From NCBI GenBank assembly GCA_032164245.1, contig JAVMKO010000006.1, positions 9,687,001 through 9,751,000 on the forward strand: DNA of 64,000 bases, read 5' to 3'. Position 1 is the stretch's first letter; every line of letters starts with the position of its first letter. This document shows, one piece after another, positions 58,290 through 64,000 of this stretch. The notes under the pieces were generated by a model, which was given only the letters and a program-made list of their open reading frames with translations, did not search any database and was not told the origin of the DNA. Both the position numbers and the translations under genes were made by a program. The DNA is from Sternotherus odoratus (taxonomy: Eukaryota; Chordata; Testudines; Kinosternidae).

Positions 58290-60930
58290 TCACACCTGAT
58301 GCTCCCACAGACCAGCATTCAGGGGCAAATGTTGGAAGCTTTTCTATTTAAGCAGGAAGGAGCTCTCCTGAAATACTTAGACACAAATGTTCACAGTGAG
58401 CCTTCCGGCCCCAGTGAGGATGTGAGTGGTGAGGAGATGCCTGATCTTCCACTTAGTCAGAGTGCAGGTGATCTGGCAGCTACTGCAGCATCCATAGCTC
58501 CATCTCAAATGGATGTCAGCATGCACATTCCTGAAGAAAAGCATAGATCAGAGAAGAGTATGGCGGAGGCGCAAGAAACAGCAACTGCTGAGTTTAGTTC
58601 CTTAAGTCTAGATGATCCAGGACTGTGAACCCACTTAAGCAGTAGTCTGAGGGACTTCCTTGTACTATATGGGCCATAGCAAGTTAAAAACTTATGTTCC
58701 CCAAAAACAATAAAAATAGAAGCTTCCCATCCAACACATTACTAGCGTGAAATCCCCAATGGTGACAAAGTGGAGAGGCCATGGCTTATGTACTCAGAAA
58801 CTCAGAATGCTGCATGCTGTGTTTGTTGCAAACTCTTCCAGTCTAATATTCCAGCCACATTGGGTTCTACAGGAACAAAGGACTGAAAAAATCTGGCCAG
58901 AAACCTGACATGCCATGAGAAGGCAGCAAATCACCAGAGAACATTCCATAGGTGGAAAGAGCTTTACATGAGACTAAAGTTAAAGGCAACCATAGATGAT
59001 CAGCAACAAGAGAAGATTGCATCAGAGTCTCTTTACTGGTAAAATGTTCTGAAAAGTCTCATTGCCATTGTGAGAATGCTTGCTACCCAAAACCTAGCAC
59101 TGCGAGGCACTTCAGATCAGCTGTATGTACCAAACAATGGAAACTTCCTTAAAATTGTGGAGCTGATGGCTGAGTTTGATGCTGTACTCCAGGAGCATCT
59201 AAGAAGGGTCACCACCCAAGAAATGTACACACACCACTACGTTGGAAAAACAATTCAAAATGAGATCATACAGTTACTGGCAACAAAAGTCAAACAGAAG
59301 ATTGTGGCAGATCTGAAGTCGGCAAGATATTACTCGGTTAGGGCAGCGATCAATCTTTCGGGGGTCGATTATCGTGTCTAGTCTAGACATGATTAATCGA
59401 GCCCCAAGCGCTCTGTCACCTCTGGTAGTCCACTGGCTGAAGTTGTGTATCTTAGGTCCATTCCCCCCCTTTCCCATGTAGGCCAGAGCTTACTCTGAAC
59501 TGCCATATGAACAAATTACTTTAATGATGCATTTTGTAGCAACAACAGAACCTAGTGAAAATGTACCTGCAGTGGTGATGGTCAGAGGACACTGATGATA
59601 CTACAGGAGCTGGTATGACAAATGAGCTTCCTAAACAGCTGGAAGATACGGTAATTGCAATAGCCGACATGAGAGGTCAGAGCTACGATAATGAGCCAAC
59701 ATGAGAGGAAAGAACAGAGGAATGCAGACACGGATCCGAGAGTTAAAGCCTCGAGCTTTTTTTGCCGTTCTCATTCATTGAACTTGGTGGTCAGTGATGC
59801 AGCATTTTTAAAGTAATTCAAAGCATCTATATATTTTTCGCTGCATCAACTCATCAATGGCAAATTTTGAAGCAACATCTGGGAACATCCTCTCTGAGTG
59901 CCAAACGATGGGAAACTTGATGGAAGTGATAAAGCCTATCGAACACCAAATTGGGAAGATAGATGATGCCATAGTTGCCATTATGGATGATGATGCTATG
60001 TCAGGAACTGTTCATGGGAGAACAGTGGCAGTGGGTAATGGAATCACCAGAAACATACATAACTACACATTTCTTTGTGGCTTTGTGTCGTGGCATGACA
60101 TACTGTTTGAAATAAATGTTGTAAGCAAGAGACTCCAAGGTGTTGACCTTGATATAGCTGGAGCAATGGAACAACTAGACAAAGCAAAGTCATACCTACA
60201 GTCTTACCGGTCAGATGGGTGATTTCAAAACGTTCTGACGTGTGCACAGAAGTTGGCAGAGGAATTTCACGCTGAAGCTATTTTCCCCACTCATTCAGAA
60301 ATACAGGAGTCACCGAAGAAGACATTTTGATTATGAGGCACGGGATAATCCCGAAAGAGACCCCAAACAACAATTCAAAGTTGAATTCTTTAACCAGGTG
60401 CTAGATTGTGCAATACAGTCAGTTGAAGAACATTTCCTGCAGCTTAAGAACACAGCAGTATATTTGGGATGTTGTATGATATTCCAAAACTCCTCACTAT
60501 ACCTGAAGAACTACACCAGCAATGCGGGACACTAGAGACAAAGTTGACACATGCACAATAGTGATGCAAGTGATTTAGGTGATGAACTGAAAGCCCTTTC
60601 GTGGTATATTTCAGCAGGATCAACTCCAAAGGCTGTTCTGGAATATATGTGCACAAATAAGATGACCTCCCTCTTTCCAAATGCTTTTGTTGTTCTGCAC
60701 ATGCTTCTAACACTTCCTGTAACAGTTGCCATGGACAACGCAGCTTCTCCAAGCCAAAGTTAATAAAAACACATCTACTGGGGATGCTCCTGGAGTACAA
60801 TGACACAGGAGAGGCTGGTCGGCCTTGCAACCATCTCAACAGAGCATGAGCTGGCCCAGACTGTGAACCTTCAGGAACCAGTTCAAATCTTCACAACCAA
60901 GAAGGCCTGGAAAGCACCACTTTGATTATT
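58290..60930 (+). pseudogene. hAT transposase relic (ZMYM1-like, TTF-type zinc finger and DUF4371)
   Basis: Pieces of one plus-strand hAT-type transposase line up in order: an N-terminal leader (from 58329); a TTF/zinc-finger region around 58790-58890 with A-C-C-V-C-C-K-L-F and a downstream R-N-L-T-C-H-E-K-A; a DUF4371-like region (59070-59335) with K-I-V-E-L-M-A-E-F-D and H-H-Y-V-G-K-T-I-Q-N-E-I; a second half after 59496 with F-V-A-T-T-E-P-S-E-N-V-P and G-A-G-M-T; and the hAT dimerisation region at about 60800-60920 (R-L-V-G-L-A...E-H-E-L-A-Q-T-V-N-L). Several stops and frame changes break it, and a MITE is inserted at 59336. No intact enzyme is encoded. Termini were not found. Confidence 0.8.
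59336..59495. mobile_element. Partial MITE inserted in the hAT relic
   Basis: 'gtgtctagtctagacatgat' and 'ctgaagttgtgtatcttagg' match 26515-26720 in the MITE at 26456. Here the left end is truncated. It interrupts the coding match of the hAT relic between 'aagatattactcgg' and 'ctgaactgccatatg'. Confidence 0.75.
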
Positions 60931-61044
60931 CAAACCGATAAAAATGCCAGTGTTTACTCTGCAGACAAGAAAAGTTACAATTTGCTGCTCAGGCATTTGA
61001 AGGTTAAATGTTACTTAAAAATTTTTAACAAGGCATTTTAAGTG
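60931..61044. other. Non-coding spacer
   Basis: Follows the hAT relic; possibly its 3' region. Confidence 0.3.
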
Positions 61045-61211
61045 GTTAGTTCTCCTTTATTGGGGTAGGTAGCAGAGCAGCACCATGAGAGGAGTAGAAC
61101 AGGAAGAAGGCAGAATTGAGAGCTTTCAAAGTTTTGGCCCAAGCGAGGCAGCATGGGGGCGTCATTTGAGCTCCCTACCTCAGGTGCCAAAATGTTGTGG
61201 ACCGGCCCTGT
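61045..61211 (-). repeat. Probable hAT MITE fragment
   Basis: On the minus strand starts 'cagggccggtccacaacatt' and contains 'ggtagggagctcaaatgacg', a known style of reptile hAT end. The other end is unclear. Confidence 0.4.
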
Positions 61212-62227
61212 TAACATATATTTCAAGGGGCCAGTCAAGGTGGAGGGGTTTATAGAAAAGATTCTGACAGAACCTTAGATCTCCCCTCCCCACACCTAGG
61301 CCAAGCTTCTGGTTGAGGCAGAAGAGTAATCTGGGAAGGTGAAGGACCCCCTCCAAAGAAAGAGAGTTCCCTTTTAGTATTACACAGAGTAAATGAAAAG
61401 GAAGGAAAAGGGGAAGTGAGAAATGTTTCCCAGAGAGTGGGAAAAACAACCTCAGAGATGCAGGAACAGGTATGAACAGGAAATCGATAAGTCACTGAAG
61501 CAGGTAAACGAAGCAGTGACAGATGAATGACAACGTGCTATTCCACCTGCTCCACACGATTGAGGTTAGATGTCAAAACACAATCTCTCAGACAGCAAAA
61601 TATAAACTGCAAAGCCGCAGAGCGGAAACAGAGCAAGAACAGACGGCTGGACCAGATGAGCTAAACCTAATGACACTCTTGGACTTGTTAAAAAAAATAT
61701 GACCGGAAAGAAGAAGCTAACACAAAAAAATATTAAATGACTATTCGTTACTGCTGCAAGGACCTAACTATTTGAGGATTTGTAACATGGAGAGAGTAAA
61801 ACGTTTCCTTCTGAAAAACAGGGCATGTCTAGAAGGAAGGCTTGTCACACCAGAGGTCCAACACTCAGCCTTGGTAATCTTGAAAGGAAGTATGAATTGG
61901 CCCAGTCAGCTCAGGGATGTCACTTTGTAATGCATTAAGCCAGGATGTCTTACTTTTCCTCTCCCAAGAAGAAGATAAAGGAGTGGGGACTGTTCTGATA
62001 CTTGTGTCAGAGTTAAAGTTGCACACCCCAATGAGATTGTGGGCTTCATCACCCAAAGCTCCAATGCAAAGCAAGGTGTGTTGGGATCCCTATTCCCCAT
62101 GTAACAGGGTTCAGATGAAGACCTCTTCCTCCTCCCAGCATACTGATTTTTAGCTCTTGATAAGAGAGTTTGGCAATACTGTGACTGCCAGTTAACAAGG
62201 GCAGCCTGCCAGACTTAACCCTCTTAA
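61212..62227. other. Non-coding, nothing recognised
   Basis: No exon or repeat called in this 1-kb stretch. Confidence 0.4.
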
Positions 62228-62509
62228 AGGCTGCATCTACACTGACAACTGAACAACAAAACTTTGGTCTTTCAGAGGTGTTAACCTCCATTCCTTCCCT
62301 CCTTTGCCGAAAGACAAAAGTGCCAGTGTGAACAATGCGTTGTCGGCAGGAGTGTGCTCCTGCCAACAAAGCTAACCCTGCTCGTTGGAGTGGAAGTTTT
62401 TTGTTGGCAGGAGTGCTGAGAAATAGCGGCTATACTACACAACTTTTAGCGGTACGGCTGTGGCGACACAGCCAGTTTCGCTAAAAGCTGTGCAGTGTAG
62501 ACAAAGCCT
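62228..62509. mobile_element. Probable Harbinger-like MITE
   Basis: Left 'aggctgcatctacactg' and right, reverse-complemented, 'aggctttgtctacactg' are inverted copies. Flanks TAA and TAG are close to the Harbinger preference. The middle carries 'tgttggcaggagtg' twice. Confidence 0.6.
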
Positions 62510-62639
62510 TAGTCTTGGACAGCCACCCAAAATAGAAGTGTCTTCTAAAACAGCGGTGTTCAATAGAAATTCGATGCTAGCCACACTGCTAGCCACACTT
62601 GTGGTTTTGAATTTTTCCATTATAAAAAAGCCACATGCA

Positions 62640-62925
62640 TTAGCCACAATTCAATAGCCTATTAGCCAGATGTGGCAAACGAAGTCAAATCCTACTGAGG
62701 AAAACAGAAAGGAGCATAAGCTTTGGCAAGTCAAGTATAAAGAAAGAGTCTGAAGAGCAACTAGCTAAAGACAATAAAACGAACAGCAAAATTTTGTTTA
62801 ATTACATAAAAAGTAGGATATTGATGTAATAGGCATCACAGAAACTTGGTGGAATGATGATAATCAATGGGACATGGTGATATCGGGACAAAATATACAG
62901 AGTAGATACACGGGGGAAAAGGCAG
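62640..62925 (+). pseudogene. CR1 LINE endonuclease fragment
   Basis: Peptide D-V-I-G-I-T-E-T-W-W-N-D-D-N-Q-W-D-M-V-I-S-G matches the apurinic-type endonuclease domain at the start of CR1 ORF2, including the catalytic Glu of the I-T-E-T-W-W motif. It is truncated on both sides, and continues into unrelated GC-rich sequence at about 62925. Confidence 0.85.
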
Positions 62926-63778
62926 AGTGGAGTCAGAAAAGTGACAGGGCCATGAGTGGGGCTGGGAAGGGGCAGAATAGGGTGGGGCCAAGGGTGGAAG
63001 CGGGGACAGACTCCGGGGCTCAGAGCTCCAGTCAGGGCAGAGATTTCTCTGGTCTCAGCCTCTCTCCACCCCGCACCTTGGCCGGGGCCAGGGCGGGGCT
63101 GAGAGCAGTGAGTAGGGGCGAGGCCTCAGCCAGAAGAGGCAGGGCAGGGGGCTGGCTTCCCCGAGGGGAAGCGTCACCCGCCACCCATGAAGTTAACCTC
63201 AGAAATCCTGGCTGAGCAGGGGTGAACTGTCTGACAACCGGGTCCAGAGCACTGAGAGAGATGACTTGGTTGCTTAGAAATTGGGCATCCTCCCCCGGTC
63301 TCGAGATGGAGCCAAGAGACTCTCAGGCTTGTAGGCTGATGCCGTCATTAAAGAAGCCACTTGCAGCTACTGACCATATCAGCAGTTGGAATGAATGCAT
63401 GTCAGGACCTTAGTATCTCATTCCGTTACAAGAACAGAGCCAGGTCTCGGGTTGCTTAAAAGGGAACAGGTAGAACAGAAAGAGTTTCTCTACCAGCAGA
63501 AAACAGGCTCATTGATCCCTATGCAGGCAGAATGATGGATCCGAGTGCAGTTAAATACTCCCCCGCCCAGGACAAAAATGCTACAACTTCAAGAGACCCC
63601 CCCCCAACTTTTAAAGAGTCTGGAAATGAGTCATTCCAGATCCACTTTGAACCTTCATCCCCTAACCACACCCTGCCTACTCTAAGACCACTCACTTTTC
63701 CCTAAATACTCCACAACTTAACCTTCCCCCAAGCCCCTGTTTTTTCTAAGCTCCACCCCCACTCCCCATACACACTAC
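62926..63778. other. Non-coding; GC-rich then C-rich
   Basis: 62930-63190 is G-rich with an open frame that continues from the CR1 piece but has no domain. 63540-63770 has several C tracts. No exon found. Confidence 0.4.
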
Positions 63779-63981
63779 CAGCGATTCTCAAACTTCTTGA
63801 GACCCTTTTCCAGCTCCGTCGGCGCGGCGTGACCCCTCCAGTCCCCGCCGCGGGCGGGCTGCCGGCTGCGCCCCGGCCCCCAGTCCCCGCCGCAGGTTGT
63901 GGCAGCAGGAGCTCGTGACCCCCCCGGGAGTGCTCGGCGACCCCCCCCGGGGGGTTGCGACCCCCAGTTTGAGAAACCCTG
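63779..63981. mobile_element. Short non-autonomous hAT MITE, 203 bp
   Basis: Left CAGCGATTCTCAAACTTC and right, reverse-complemented, CAGGGTTTCTCAAACTGG are inverted copies. CACTAC lies directly on both sides (63773-63778 and 63982-63987), a 6-bp direct repeat rather than a clean 8. The GC-rich interior shares a 24-bp exact match with the foldback element at 3701-3724. Confidence 0.8.
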
Positions 63982-64000
63982 CACTACACCTTCTACTGCC

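Overview
The window looks like intronic and intergenic DNA from a sauropsid vertebrate, most probably a turtle. There are no bacterial-style genes. It carries MIR-type SINE remnants, CR1 LINE fragments in several orientations, Penelope-like fragments, a tRNA-like SINE, many short hAT and PIF/Harbinger non-autonomous transposons, solo LTRs and long simple repeats. The turtle assignment rests on the mix and style of repeats and is an inference; another archosaur or lepidosaur relative cannot be excluded from sequence alone.

Host gene. Two exons on the minus strand, 50046-50276 (231 nt, acidic then helical) and 7487-7518 (a 32-nt microexon), have textbook splice sites and join in frame. The protein then reads through a V-R-S-W-M-E-K-L-K-D-K stretch. 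If they are neighbours, nearly everything between them lies in one intron of about 42.5 kb. I do not recognise the gene.

Mobile DNA. The centrepiece is a complete PIF/Harbinger transposon at 51584-56033 (4450 bp). It has TAA target duplications, 17-bp terminal inverted repeats, an uninterrupted 458-codon DDE transposase on the plus strand, and a convergent two-exon Myb/SANT-like partner gene on the minus strand. A third, unfamiliar plus-strand ORF with its own poly(A) signal sits inside the Myb intron. Around it are at least nine non-autonomous hAT elements, most with 8-bp target duplications; Harbinger-like MITEs; a dead hAT transposase copy (58290-60930) broken by a MITE; four CR1 pieces; and a group of solo LTRs, two of which share termini.

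Layout. 1-7 kb: simple repeats, one hAT element, a GC-rich foldback. 7-24 kb: microexon, LTRs, MIRs, hAT elements (one nested in another), a minus-strand CR1. 24-36 kb: MITEs, one solo LTR, a Penelope-like fragment, a 20-bp perfect hairpin, a hAT element inserted in a SINE. 36-50 kb: two plus-strand CR1 pieces, MITEs, an LTR-like block, the 231-nt exon. 50-64 kb: a short telomeric repeat, the Harbinger element, the hAT transposase relic, a CR1 endonuclease fragment and a terminal hAT MITE. Stretches not listed as repeats or exons hold nothing I can name.
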